A stretch of DNA of 64,000 nucleotides, from NCBI GenBank assembly GCA_041752395.1, contig JBGSWN010000267.1:57024-121023 (forward strand), read 5' to 3'. Shown piece after piece: positions 25,419 to 34,552 of the stretch. This DNA is from UBA6168 sp041752395 (GTDB lineage: Bacteria; Bacteroidota; Bacteroidia; Chitinophagales; Saprospiraceae). Under the pieces are notes generated by a model, which searched no databases, had not been told where the DNA came from, and saw only the letters and a list, made by a program, of their open reading frames with translations. A program made the position numbers and the translations under genes. How positions within the stretch are numbered: position 1 is the stretch's first letter; each line of letters starts with the position of its first letter.

Positions 25419-27614
25419 TTATTTTCCGCCTTCCACCGCTTTCGCTGGTTCGGTCGGAGGGGAAGTTACAGGCAACGCCGCCACTGTTTTCGCCTTCAAC
25501 AAATCCTCCACCGACCCCGGTCTCCTTTCAATTTGCCAACTGAAGCCCGCCATTTTCAGGCCCTCGTGGTCGGCTTTTGCCATCGGGAAAAGCGTGGCCT
25601 TGGGCTGGGTATAAAACTTGATGCCCTCCACCTCGTTATTTCCGAAGTGAATCAACATCTCGCTGCAAATCGTTTTGTTCACCCCGATATACGCCTTGTC
25701 GTCATCGAGGGCATAATAAACCGACTCGGCGTTTCCCACCACTTTTACCCGCCGCAGCTCGTTGCTGTCGAACATGGCAACACTGTTTTTTCCCTTGATT
25801 TGGTTGAAAAAAAACTCGTCCGGCGAGTTCACGATGAAGCTATTTTGCCGAAGGAAAATCCGGTCTATTTTATCATTGGCCAATTGGATGTTCACAGTGT
25901 CAGCGGTGAACTGAGAGGTGTCCGACCAGATGATCGGCGCCCTGAAAAGCCGGAACATCGAGTCCACTGAGCTGTAGGAAAGCGAATCGCAGAGCGCTTG
26001 CAAGTCCTTTTTAAAAATGCGGACATCGTGGAAGGCAAGGATGATGCGGGCATCTTCTGATGGCGGATTACGGATTGCGGATTGCGGATTGGGGGTGGTG
26101 GTAGCGTCCAAGAGGACGGAATCTTGCGGGACAATGGGGGGTGTTTTCAAACTGTCCTTTTCCGAAGGAAGTTCAAAAAGCTTTTCTGGGACGGCGGGTG
26201 CTGGTTCGTTGGCCTTCTGATTTGGCTTTTTCTTTGGGGACAGTTTTGGCTTGGGCTTTTTCAAAACTGCGGAGTCCAAACTCGTAGAATCCTGAACGCC
26301 AGATTCAAGGGTCTGCAAACTGTCGGGTTCATTTGTTGCCAGCGTGTCCGGTTTCAGCGACATCAGCGTATCGGCGCTGATGTACAGGGAGTCGCCATCA
26401 ATTTCCTTAATAAGTAGCGGCCTGCCATATTTGCCGCCGCTGGCTTTCAGGTAGTTTTTTTGCTCGCTGTGCTCCGCAAATTCACAGACGACCGTGAGCT
26501 TCTCCGTCGTGTCTTGCCAGATGACGTTGCCCTCGGCAATACCCAGTTCCCGCTCCTTGTCGTAGTCGAGTTTGTTGGCATCGAGGATCTGGCTGCCGTC
26601 CACCACATGCGAACGGCCACGGGTGGCGTAAGTCCCTTTTTTGGAATCGTAAGTGACGGTATCCCCAGTAATGGTGCGCTTTTCGTCCTGCACGAAGGCA
26701 TGTCCTTGCAGGATGGTCACGCCTGTCTTTTCGTTGTAAATGATGCGGTCGGCGGTGGCATTGGTGGTGCTATCCTGAAAATGGGCATTGCCAGCCAAGG
26801 TGATTTCCTGCTTGAAACCATCATATTCCATCCGCATTGCCCATGCTTTTTGGTCGTTTTTGAGGTACTGTGGGTTCTTGTTGAAAATGCCTTTTTTGTT
26901 CGGGATGTCGTAGTTGCCGCTTTCCGTGTAAATGCGGGCCGAGTCCTGCACGATGAGCGTCGGCGCCACGAAAGTGACCACTTTTGAGCGTGCATTGAAC
27001 TTCAGCGTATCCGTTCGGAGCGAGAAATCCGGGCTTTCTACCACCACTTTTTCCCTAAAAAAAACGTCGTCGTTGTCGGCGTGGTAGTAGCCTTTCACGC
27101 TGGTCAAAAAAGTGGAATCATCTGTCAGCGTAGCCCCGGTGAGGTAGGTGGCAATTTTGTTGTTGGCGTTGTAGGTCAGGTGCTCGGTAAAAAGTTTTTG
27201 CTGGCCCCGCACCAAGGAAACGTTCACGTAAAGGTCGGCGATTTTAGTGTCCGCCCGGTACAGCGCCGAGTCGGAGAAAATGGTGGTCGAATCGCCTTGT
27301 TGGAGGATGAAATTGCCCCTCGCCAACACCCGCTGGCTGTTGAGGATGCTGGCGCTGTCGCAAAAAAGATAGACATCATCCTGGTTCAATTGAACGTTGC
27401 CGATGAGGCGTTTCACGGTGTCCGCCCCGATGAGGTTGTAGTTGAATTCGTCCGAAAAAAGGATATTGATGAAATCACTGCCCGACGTATCGGCGGCAGG
27501 CTGCTGCGGCGTGGGGCGGGCAGCGGGCACGGTCGGTTTGCCCTTTTGGCCGAAGGCCGAAAAAGAAAAAATCAGGCAAACGAGTAGGACAAAACTTAGC
27601 CGCATCAATTTCAT
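25419..27614 (-). CDS. Long LptA/OstA-like outer-membrane biogenesis protein
   Basis: 731 residues from the ATG at 27614, chosen because it gives a clean signal peptide (MKLMRLSFVLLVCLIFSFSAFGQ region) and avoids overlap with rpe. The N-terminal half shows repeated OstA/LptA-type beta-jellyroll strands (LIGNVQLNQDDVYLFCDSA, GKGYYHADNDDVFF-like, SRGRSHVVDGSQ). LptA carries lipopolysaccharide across the periplasm, but at about 180 residues it is far shorter; this long form is common in Bacteroidota and its exact role is unsettled. A low-complexity Pro/Lys-rich stretch lies near residues 440-540 and contains a heptamer repeat tract. The C-terminal part looks like further OstA-like repeats. Confidence 0.8.
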   Translation of the reverse strand: MKLMRLSFVLLVCLIFSFSAFGQKGKPTVPAARPTPQQPAADTSGSDFINILFSDEFNYNLIGADTVKRLIGNVQLNQDDVYLFCDSASILNSQRVLARGNFILQQGDSTTIFSDSALYRADTKIADLYVNVSLVRGQQKLFTEHLTYNANNKIATYLTGATLTDDSTFLTSVKGYYHADNDDVFFREKVVVESPDFSLRTDTLKFNARSKVVTFVAPTLIVQDSARIYTESGNYDIPNKKGIFNKNPQYLKNDQKAWAMRMEYDGFKQEITLAGNAHFQDSTTNATADRIIYNEKTGVTILQGHAFVQDEKRTITGDTVTYDSKKGTYATRGRSHVVDGSQILDANKLDYDKERELGIAEGNVIWQDTTEKLTVVCEFAEHSEQKNYLKASGGKYGRPLLIKEIDGDSLYISADTLMSLKPDTLATNEPDSLQTLESGVQDSTSLDSAVLKKPKPKLSPKKKPNQKANEPAPAVPEKLFELPSEKDSLKTPPIVPQDSVLLDATTTPNPQSAIRNPPSEDARIILAFHDVRIFKKDLQALCDSLSYSSVDSMFRLFRAPIIWSDTSQFTADTVNIQLANDKIDRIFLRQNSFIVNSPDEFFFNQIKGKNSVAMFDSNELRRVKVVGNAESVYYALDDDKAYIGVNKTICSEMLIHFGNNEVEGIKFYTQPKATLFPMAKADHEGLKMAGFSWQIERRPGSVEDLLKAKTVAALPVTSPPTEPAKAVEGGK
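26063..26090 (+). repeat. Four tandem heptamers (GCGGATT) inside a coding sequence
   Basis: GCGGATT ACGGATT GCGGATT GCGGATT, read on the plus strand, lies within the linker of the LptA-like gene and encodes part of NPQSAIRNP on the minus strand. The unit length matches the arms of the intergenic hairpins. Confidence 0.85.
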
Positions 27615-27702
27615 TTTTGTAAAAACGCAGGCTGGGATGGAAAGGTGCTGTGTTGGTTTTTTGGTAACATGTGCCGCCGAACCCCAGTTCGGCGGCACAT
27701 GT

Positions 27703-28374
27703 TCACACCCAAACCTCGTCTTTCCCAATCGCTTTTAGCTTCGCAATAGTTTCTGTCGGATTTTGCGAAGCAAAAACACTGCTGCCTGCCACCAGCACGT
27801 TTGCGCCAGCACGAAGGATTTCCTCGGCGTTCTGAAGCCCTACCCCACCATCAATTTCGATGAGCGTGTTCGTGTTTTTCACAATGCACATTTCACGCAA
27901 TTGCTTAATTTTCGGGATGGTGTTGTAGATGAATTTTTGACCACCAAAGCCAGGGTTTACTGACATCAGCAGCACCATGTCGAGGTCTTCCAGCACCTCG
28001 CTCAAAAGGCTGACGGGGGTATGCGGATTGAGTGCCACGCCAGCTTTTGCACCAGTTTCCTTTATTTGTTGGATAGTACGGTGGAGGTGAGGGCAGGCTT
28101 CGTAATGCACGGTAATAACATCTGCCCCGGCTTTTCGAAAATCCTCAATGTATTTCTCTGGTTCCAAAATCATGAGGTGGACATCGAGTGGTTTCTCTGC
28201 CATTTTTTTCATAAAATCCACGATGAACATGCCGAATGAAATGTTCGGGACGAAACGACCATCCATGATGTCCACATGAAACCAGTCAGCATTGCTGCGG
28301 TTGACCATGTCGAAATCAGCTTGTAGGTTTCGGTAATTTGCTGCGAGGACGGAAGGGGCGACGAGATGGTTCAT
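27703..28374 (-). CDS. rpe: Ribulose-phosphate 3-epimerase
   Basis: 223 residues, the usual length. TIM-barrel enzyme interconverting D-ribulose 5-phosphate and D-xylulose 5-phosphate in the pentose phosphate pathway. Visible motifs: VAPSVLAANY at the N-terminus, HVDIMDGRFVPN with a catalytic Asp and metal-binding His, HLMILEP, MSVNPGFGGQKF, EIDGGV with the second catalytic Asp, and the phosphate-binding AGSSVF. Single gene, minus strand, 83 bases from the anti-sigma gene. Confidence 0.96.
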   Translation of the reverse strand: MNHLVAPSVLAANYRNLQADFDMVNRSNADWFHVDIMDGRFVPNISFGMFIVDFMKKMAEKPLDVHLMILEPEKYIEDFRKAGADVITVHYEACPHLHRTIQQIKETGAKAGVALNPHTPVSLLSEVLEDLDMVLLMSVNPGFGGQKFIYNTIPKIKQLREMCIVKNTNTLIEIDGGVGLQNAEEILRAGANVLVAGSSVFASQNPTETIAKLKAIGKDEVWV

Positions 28375-28456
28375 AAGCTATTTTGCAAAAATTAAGTGCA
28401 AATGTAGCTTGATGCCACTGAAAGTTGAGAATCCAATTTTTGAAATAATGGAAATA

Positions 28457-29311
28457 TTAAGTCTTGCCGACCGCCCCAACCACATACATCTGGTCCAGCG
28501 TAGGCGATTGACTGCCGCCCTTGGGTTCAAGCGTCACCGCAAAAGCTTGCGGATTTTTTATGAAGGGAACTTCCTGCAAGTCGCCAGCAGCAGCTACTTC
28601 AAAAACACCCATGTCAGTGGGCTTGCCATCCACAATGGCCCAGAGCTGGAACTGCTTATCGGATGGCGGTTTTGGTAAACTAACAACGTCAAGCAAGGCA
28701 GTTTTCTTGGCACTGTTCCAATAAACGACGGCGAAAGCATCATCACCACCGAGCGGTGTGCCTTTCATTTCTACAGGTTTTGTGGAGCGGCTTCGTATAG
28801 CAATGAATTGCTCGTTGACTTTACTCGCTTTTGCTTTTTCTTCTTCGCAAGATTTGCGTTGCTCCTCTACTTGGTCTTGTGCTGCTTTAAGTTGGGCATT
28901 CGCTCTTTCGGCCTGCTGCCAAAACAAAAATACCGCCACACATGCCCCGAGCAAAGCCAAGCCCAATATCCATGTTGCTACCGAAGCAATACTGTTTTCT
29001 CTTTGTTCACGAGGTTCGTAACTGCTGCGGGTAGCTACTTGGGCAGCATCCCCGTTGTTTGGATTGCCTTTCGATCGGCCTTTTGGTGCAGCATCCAAAC
29101 GCTGCATGATTTTATCTTTCAATCCATCTGGCGGTTGAACACCGTGTATATCGGAGTAGCGCTCCAAGGTCTGTTGGATCGCATCTATCTCTTGGCGAAC
29201 TTCTGGGTGCTGCTCGGCCATGGCTTCCACCTCCCGAATTTCTTCAGGGGAAGCGAGGCCATGAACGTACAGCTCCAATATTCCAGATGTTATGTATGCT
29301 TGAAGGTTCAT
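28457..29311 (-). CDS. RskA-like anti-sigma factor
   Basis: 284 residues. An N-terminal cytoplasmic anti-sigma segment (SGILELYVHGLASPEEIREV, EIDAIQQTLERY) is followed by one membrane helix (about residues 108-130, WILGLALLGACVAVFLFW), a short coiled coil, and a C-terminal periplasmic RskA domain (DVVSLPKPPSDKQFQLWAIV, PTDMGVFEVA). RskA proteins hold their ECF sigma factor at the membrane until released by proteolysis. The sigma gene lies just upstream on the same strand, 65 bases away, making a standard pair. Absence of a ZAS-type zinc motif (HxxxCxxC) is normal for this subgroup. Confidence 0.88.
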   Translation of the reverse strand: MNLQAYITSGILELYVHGLASPEEIREVEAMAEQHPEVRQEIDAIQQTLERYSDIHGVQPPDGLKDKIMQRLDAAPKGRSKGNPNNGDAAQVATRSSYEPREQRENSIASVATWILGLALLGACVAVFLFWQQAERANAQLKAAQDQVEEQRKSCEEEKAKASKVNEQFIAIRSRSTKPVEMKGTPLGGDDAFAVVYWNSAKKTALLDVVSLPKPPSDKQFQLWAIVDGKPTDMGVFEVAAAGDLQEVPFIKNPQAFAVTLEPKGGSQSPTLDQMYVVGAVGKT

Positions 29312-29376
29312 TATTATTAAGTTGAATCAAACGATTGACGCCACACAGCACGACTGCGTGGGCAACCGGCTGAATT

Positions 29377-29913
29377 TCAACCAAAAGCTTTTCTTAGTTC
29401 TTTAATAGCCAATCTTAGACGGGTTTTTACTGTACCAATAGGAATGTTCATCTCCTGTTCGATTTCCGTTTGTGTATATCCTTGGAAATAAGCCAAGTCA
29501 ATCACTTTACGGTGCTTATCATCCAGCTTGTTAACCATCTCCTTTAAGCCAATGGTATCTATCGAGGTTGTCGTTGATGGGTGTGTGTGGCTATATACGA
29601 CGAAATCAAATTGATCGGTTTTCTGACGATTTTTAAATTCACTGGTCCGTGTGGCATCTATGGCTGTATTCCTTGCAATATTGATAGCCCAAGTATAAAA
29701 TTTACCCTTGTTTTCGTCAAAACTTTGAATGTTTCTGAAGATTTTCACAAAAACATCCTGCACAACTTCTTCAGCTGCCTCAGGCGATTGGACGACGCGC
29801 AGAACGACCCCGTAGAGCGCAGCTCCGTAGCGGTCGTACACTATTCCGAGGGCGTTTTTGTCACCTTCTTTCAGTGCGGTTATGAGTTCTGTTTCTTGCA
29901 TCGTTTTTTCCAT
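29377..29913 (-). CDS. ECF-type RNA polymerase sigma factor
   Basis: 178 residues from the ATG at 29913 (29901 and 29958 are alternatives). Sigma region 2: DRYGAALYGVVLRVVQSPEA and EEVVQDVFVKIFRNI with KFYTWAINIARNTAIDATR. Region 4 helix-turn-helix: GYTQTEIEQEMNIPIGTVKT then RLRLAIKELRKAF. It directs polymerase to a small regulon. Paired with the RskA-like anti-sigma factor. The neighbouring divergent TonB receptor is a possible target, by position only. Confidence 0.93.
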   Translation of the reverse strand: MEKTMQETELITALKEGDKNALGIVYDRYGAALYGVVLRVVQSPEAAEEVVQDVFVKIFRNIQSFDENKGKFYTWAINIARNTAIDATRTSEFKNRQKTDQFDFVVYSHTHPSTTTSIDTIGLKEMVNKLDDKHRKVIDLAYFQGYTQTEIEQEMNIPIGTVKTRLRLAIKELRKAFG

Positions 29914-30152
29914 AAATATGAAATCGGGGGCAAAACTATAAAAGTTAATGTCAAACACTTCATTTTGTTATGCCTGTTGTCAAAAAATCTTAATACTTAG
30001 GAAAATAGACCAGTTTGAACATTTCATATTTCCAGTCATTATTATTGCTAATAGAAATTCTATCCCTAAACTATTTTCAAAAATTTCCTGATTTTCAAAA
30101 TCCGAACAGGATATATAAGTCGTAAATAGCGCAAAATGTTTAACAAATCATC

Positions 30153-32441
30153 ATGAAGAAGTTCAACACCCGTTTTTCACTTAAAAATCTTTTCATTCTT
30201 ATTTTAGCATTCACGGCTATTAATCCTTCATTTGGCCACAACGGCACCATTAAAGGAATCGTTGTGGATGCAGAAACAAGAACCGGTCTATTAGGCGCAA
30301 ATGTGCTCATCAATTCCGCCCCCAACCAAGCCACCTACACCGATGAACTTGGGATGTTCAGTTTCAGTGACTTGCCTTCCGGTGAATTTTCCATCCGCAT
30401 TTCTTATATCGGTTATGGCGACACCATTCTACAAGTAAAGGTGAAAGACCACGAAACCTCCACGCTAAAAATCAGCATGGCGCCCCGTGACATCAACTTG
30501 CCAGATGTCAGTATCACTGCCGAAGCCAATGCTAACATGCAGACCATCAGCGCATTGGATATCCAAACTCGTCCAGTAAATTCCTCCCAGGACATCCTCC
30601 GCATCGTGCCTGGGTTGGTCATTGCGCAGCACGCAGGTGGCGGCAAAGCAGAGCAAATCTTCCTGCGTGGCTTTGACATTGATCACGGCACCGACATCCG
30701 TATTTCTGTGGATGGAATGCCCGTGAACATGGTTTCGCATGCCCACGGTCAAGGTTATGCTGACTTGCACTTCCTCCTTCCTGAAGTTGTGCGGGGCGTT
30801 GATTTCGCAAAAGGCGACTACGACGCTAGCGCTGGCGATTTCGCCACGGCGGGCCACGTCAATTTCAACACAGCTGCCGCCCTGAACCAAAGCATGGTGA
30901 AACTAGAAGGCGGCCAGTTTGACACTTGGCGGGCAGTCACCACGCTTGACCTGCTCGGAGATGCTGCCAAAACAAAGGGACAAAATGCTTGGCTCGCTTC
31001 GGAATACTATTTCAGCAACGGCTATTTTGACAGTCCACAGGATTTCACCCGCTTCAATATCATGGGCAAATACACCGGGCTTATTGGTGAAAACCAGAGC
31101 GTAACTGCCTCATTTTCAAACTTTAAGAGCAAATGGAATGCTTCTGGACAGATTCCGCTCCGGGCAATCAAAGATGGCAACATTGGGCGTTTTGGCGCCA
31201 TTGACAACACGGAGGGCGGTGAAACTGGGCGAACTAATCTCAACCTCGTTTTTATGAAAAACTTGGGCAACAACAGTTTTTTCAAAAACCAGGTTTACTA
31301 CGTAAAATATGACTTCGAGCTTTACTCCAATTTCACTTTCTTCCTCGAAGACCCCGTGAACGGTGACCAAATCCGTCAAAAGGAAAATCGCAATATCATT
31401 GGATACAATGGAACTTGGAACAAGGAAATGAGAGTCAGTGGCAAGCGCCTCACCACGGAGGCTGGCCTTCAACTCCGCTTCGATGATATCAGCGACAACG
31501 AGCTAAGCCACACCAAAAACCGGCGGGAGACGCTCAGTTCCCTTGCCCTTGGCGATGTGCAGCAGGCCAACGCTGGCCTTTACGTGGATGCCTCCCTGCA
31601 AATAGCACCACGCTGGAAAATCAACGCTGGGCTTCGTTATGACCAGTTCCATTTCAGTTACCTGAACAACCTGGATACGCTTTTCAACCAAAAAACGGAG
31701 GACAAAGGCACGGTTTCCCCCAAGCTCAACCTGTTTTTTGATGTCAATAAAAACATCCGGTTTTACGCCAACAGCGGCATCGGATTTCACTCCAACGACA
31801 CGAGGGTGGTCGTTGCGCAACAGGGCGAAAAAATATTGCCGAAGGCTTACGGCATTGAGTTCGGTGCTTTGTTAAAACCAATCCCAGCATTGTTGGTCAA
31901 TGCCTCCGTGTGGCGTTTGGATTTGGAGCAGGAGTTCGTTTACGTAGGCGATGCGGCCGTAGTAGAACCTAGTGGCCGCACAACTCGCAAAGGTATTGAC
32001 CTCAGCGTTCGTTGGCAAATAGCCCGAAACCTTTACGCTGATGTGGACTTCAACCTCACCAAACCACGTTCAAAGGACGACCCCACTGGCCAGAACTACA
32101 TCCCCCTCGCCCCTACCCTCACGACCATTGGCGGACTGACGGCGCAAGCAAAAAATGGCCTTTTTGGCAGCCTGCGCTACCGCCACATCGGCGACCGGCC
32201 TGCCAACGAGGACAACAGCACCGTGGCTGTTGGACAGTTCGTGGTGGATGCCATGGCTGGCTGGAAAAAGAAAAGGTATGAAATCACCGTCTCCGTGCAA
32301 AATCTTCTGAACACAGAATACAACGACGCCCAGTTTGATACAACCAGCAGATTGAAAGGAGAACCAATGCCAGTCACGGAATTGCATTTCACGCCGGGTT
32401 CGCCGTTTTTCCTGAAAGCAGGTTTGAGTATTTTCTTCTAA
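30153..32441 (+). CDS. TonB-dependent outer-membrane receptor with carboxypeptidase-like domain
   Basis: 762 residues. Signal peptide (about 1-27), then a carboxypeptidase D regulatory-like domain (GTIKGIVVDAETRTGLLGAN, about 30-115), a plug domain (SSQDILRIVPGLVIAQHAGG, FLRGFDIDHGTDIRISVDGM, about 130-250) and a 22-strand barrel ending in SIFF with a terminal Phe. The GFDIDHGTDIRI plug form is seen in receptors of unknown ligand rather than the SusC starch group, and no SusD-like gene follows. It is divergent from the ECF sigma gene (240 bases) and is followed by the DUF4331 genes, so it may import or bind a ligand linked to them. Confidence 0.93.
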   Translation: MKKFNTRFSLKNLFILILAFTAINPSFGHNGTIKGIVVDAETRTGLLGANVLINSAPNQATYTDELGMFSFSDLPSGEFSIRISYIGYGDTILQVKVKDHETSTLKISMAPRDINLPDVSITAEANANMQTISALDIQTRPVNSSQDILRIVPGLVIAQHAGGGKAEQIFLRGFDIDHGTDIRISVDGMPVNMVSHAHGQGYADLHFLLPEVVRGVDFAKGDYDASAGDFATAGHVNFNTAAALNQSMVKLEGGQFDTWRAVTTLDLLGDAAKTKGQNAWLASEYYFSNGYFDSPQDFTRFNIMGKYTGLIGENQSVTASFSNFKSKWNASGQIPLRAIKDGNIGRFGAIDNTEGGETGRTNLNLVFMKNLGNNSFFKNQVYYVKYDFELYSNFTFFLEDPVNGDQIRQKENRNIIGYNGTWNKEMRVSGKRLTTEAGLQLRFDDISDNELSHTKNRRETLSSLALGDVQQANAGLYVDASLQIAPRWKINAGLRYDQFHFSYLNNLDTLFNQKTEDKGTVSPKLNLFFDVNKNIRFYANSGIGFHSNDTRVVVAQQGEKILPKAYGIEFGALLKPIPALLVNASVWRLDLEQEFVYVGDAAVVEPSGRTTRKGIDLSVRWQIARNLYADVDFNLTKPRSKDDPTGQNYIPLAPTLTTIGGLTAQAKNGLFGSLRYRHIGDRPANEDNSTVAVGQFVVDAMAGWKKKRYEITVSVQNLLNTEYNDAQFDTTSRLKGEPMPVTELHFTPGSPFFLKAGLSIFF

Positions 32442-32749
32442 AAAAAACGCATTTTAGAAATCCGCTCAAACCATTTACTCGTAAGTTAGTTTATAAAACC
32501 GATTTGGCAGCTTCGTCTGCCTACATTTCCAAAAACTGCCTGCCAGCATAATCCTCTGGCCAACACTAACAAAAGACTTTTTACGGCAATCAACTGAAAA
32601 TGCGGGTAATTCCCACGTAGCCACTGCTTTGCCAAAATCCAAAAATCTTACCGCTGCGTCACTGTATCAGTAGGTCACTTTTTTGCCCCAAAACAACCAT
32701 CACAGCCTCGCAATCTCAACAATCATTTATACCTAAATCAATTTTTCTT
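32442..32749. other. Intergenic region without a recognised gene
   Basis: About 310 bases between the TonB receptor and the first DUF4331 gene. There is one short stem (GGCAG-CTTCGT-CTGCC at about 32506). No strong terminator or promoter consensus and no credible ORF. Confidence 0.5.
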
Positions 32750-34465
32750 ATGAAAAAATTCTTTTCCAACTTCCTCACAGTGGCGCTTTGCTTTTGGGGA
32801 CTGGCGGCTCAGGCCTCCAGCCACCGAGAAGCGCCGCTCATCGCCAACGACCCGTTGGCAGACAACACGGACGTTTACGCTTTCGTAAGCCCCGACAATC
32901 CGAACACGGTGACCATTATCGCCAATTACATCCCTGCGGAATTGCCGTTCGGGGGACCGAACTATTTCACGTTTGGTGAGAACATCCGTTACGAAATACA
33001 CATTGACAACGACGCCACCCACCCTGGTGACGAGGTCACTTATCGCTTCACCTTCACCCGGGTGAACGAAGACCCTACTACTTTCTTCAATATCCGCCTA
33101 GGTGCTCGCAACCTCCGCACTTCCTACAAATGCGAACGCAGCATGGACGGCGGTACCACTTGGACAACCATCGTTTCTGACGGTGATGTGCCTCCAGCCA
33201 ACATTGGCCCACGTTCCATCGAAAGCGGCGTAGGTCTGAACACCACTTACGACCAACTCATTTCCGATGCAATCGAAACTGCAACGACTGGTGAGAAAGT
33301 ATTCTGTGGCCCAGCCGACGATCCTTTTTTCGTGGACCTTGGTGGTGTGTTTGACCTAGGCAACTTGCCACGGCAAAATGGCCCATCCCGTGATGGCCTT
33401 GGCCAGTACAACGTGCACACGATTGCTATCCAAGTTCCGATTGCTACGCTTCGCAAAGTCACTGCTGCTCCAACGCCAGCGAACATCCTTGATGGCGACT
33501 ATGTCATCGGTGTTTGGGCAAGCGCAAGCCGTCGTGCGATGCGTACATTGAGCACCACTGGTGCCAATCCAGCTGAGGCTGGCGCTTGGGTTCAGGTGAG
33601 CCGTCTTGGCATGCCTTTGACCAACGAAGCCGTTATTCCAATCGGATTCAAAGACTACTGGAACAGCCTGACGCCATACCAGGAACTGGCAGATACGCAG
33701 ATGGATGGTTTTTTCTATAATCCAGAATTGGCGCTTTACATGGACAATTCACAGTTCGGAGGTGCAGTTCCTGCAATGGCCAAATTGCGCATTCAGCGGA
33801 ACTCACTGGGTGCATTTGACTTTGGCAATGGCAAAGACGGTCTTTTCGGCTTGAAAGGTTCACCTGCCGTAGCTGGCACTGCTTTGGATGATGCCATCTT
33901 TGGTACACTGTTGCTGCCTGGCGCAGGAATGCCTAGGTCGGTTGACCTCTGGCCGATATTCCACACTGGCGTTCCTAACTTCCCACCCTACCAATTAGCA
34001 ACGGGGAAAAATGGTAACCCATTGGCCGCAGGCAAGCCTTTCATCAACAACTTCTTGCCAAACGGGGGCGATATGCTCCGCTTGAACATGGCAACACCGC
34101 CAACACAGCGCACCGATGCAGCTTTCAGCCCACTCGGTATCGTGAACGCAGCGGTTCTTGGTCTCACCGACCCAACCTATGCTTCCAATGCCAACCTCGA
34201 GTTCATTCCAAACATGGATGGCTTCCCGAACGGTCGCCGCTTGGAGGATGACGTTACGCTAATCGAATTGCAGGCAGTTTCTGGTGTTGCACTTGCAGCC
34301 ATTGGCCTCTGGTATGATGATTACGTAGCTGGCGGAAGCCCAGTGACCACACAGTTGGTGAACGTATTGTCTTACAACACTGGCGTGAACAACAACGATA
34401 AAATCTTCAAAACTAGCTTCCCTTACGTGGCTTCTCCTTGGAGAGGAACAGTAGCTGGCAACTAA
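32750..34465 (+). CDS. Secreted DUF4331 protein, copy 1 (no T9SS tail)
   Basis: 571 residues with a Sec signal ending about residue 22 (GLAAQA) followed by SSHREAPLIANDPLADNTDV, the characteristic DUF4331 start in which the mature protein begins at SSHREAP. Other conserved blocks: NIRYEIHIDNDA, DPFFVDLGGVFDLGN, GVWASASRRAM, GRRLEDDVTLIELQAVSG. The function of DUF4331 is unknown. The protein ends at GTVAGN and lacks the sorting domain of its neighbour, so it may stay in the periplasm or be released. The downstream paralogue is 88 bases away. Confidence 0.9.
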   Translation: MKKFFSNFLTVALCFWGLAAQASSHREAPLIANDPLADNTDVYAFVSPDNPNTVTIIANYIPAELPFGGPNYFTFGENIRYEIHIDNDATHPGDEVTYRFTFTRVNEDPTTFFNIRLGARNLRTSYKCERSMDGGTTWTTIVSDGDVPPANIGPRSIESGVGLNTTYDQLISDAIETATTGEKVFCGPADDPFFVDLGGVFDLGNLPRQNGPSRDGLGQYNVHTIAIQVPIATLRKVTAAPTPANILDGDYVIGVWASASRRAMRTLSTTGANPAEAGAWVQVSRLGMPLTNEAVIPIGFKDYWNSLTPYQELADTQMDGFFYNPELALYMDNSQFGGAVPAMAKLRIQRNSLGAFDFGNGKDGLFGLKGSPAVAGTALDDAIFGTLLLPGAGMPRSVDLWPIFHTGVPNFPPYQLATGKNGNPLAAGKPFINNFLPNGGDMLRLNMATPPTQRTDAAFSPLGIVNAAVLGLTDPTYASNANLEFIPNMDGFPNGRRLEDDVTLIELQAVSGVALAAIGLWYDDYVAGGSPVTTQLVNVLSYNTGVNNNDKIFKTSFPYVASPWRGTVAGN

Positions 34466-34552
34466 AATTGAGCAATTGAAAAGGAAAATTGAGCTGCAAG
34501 GCTCGAACAAGCCAATCAATTTCATCAATCAAACCAATCAAAAAAAGAAAAA

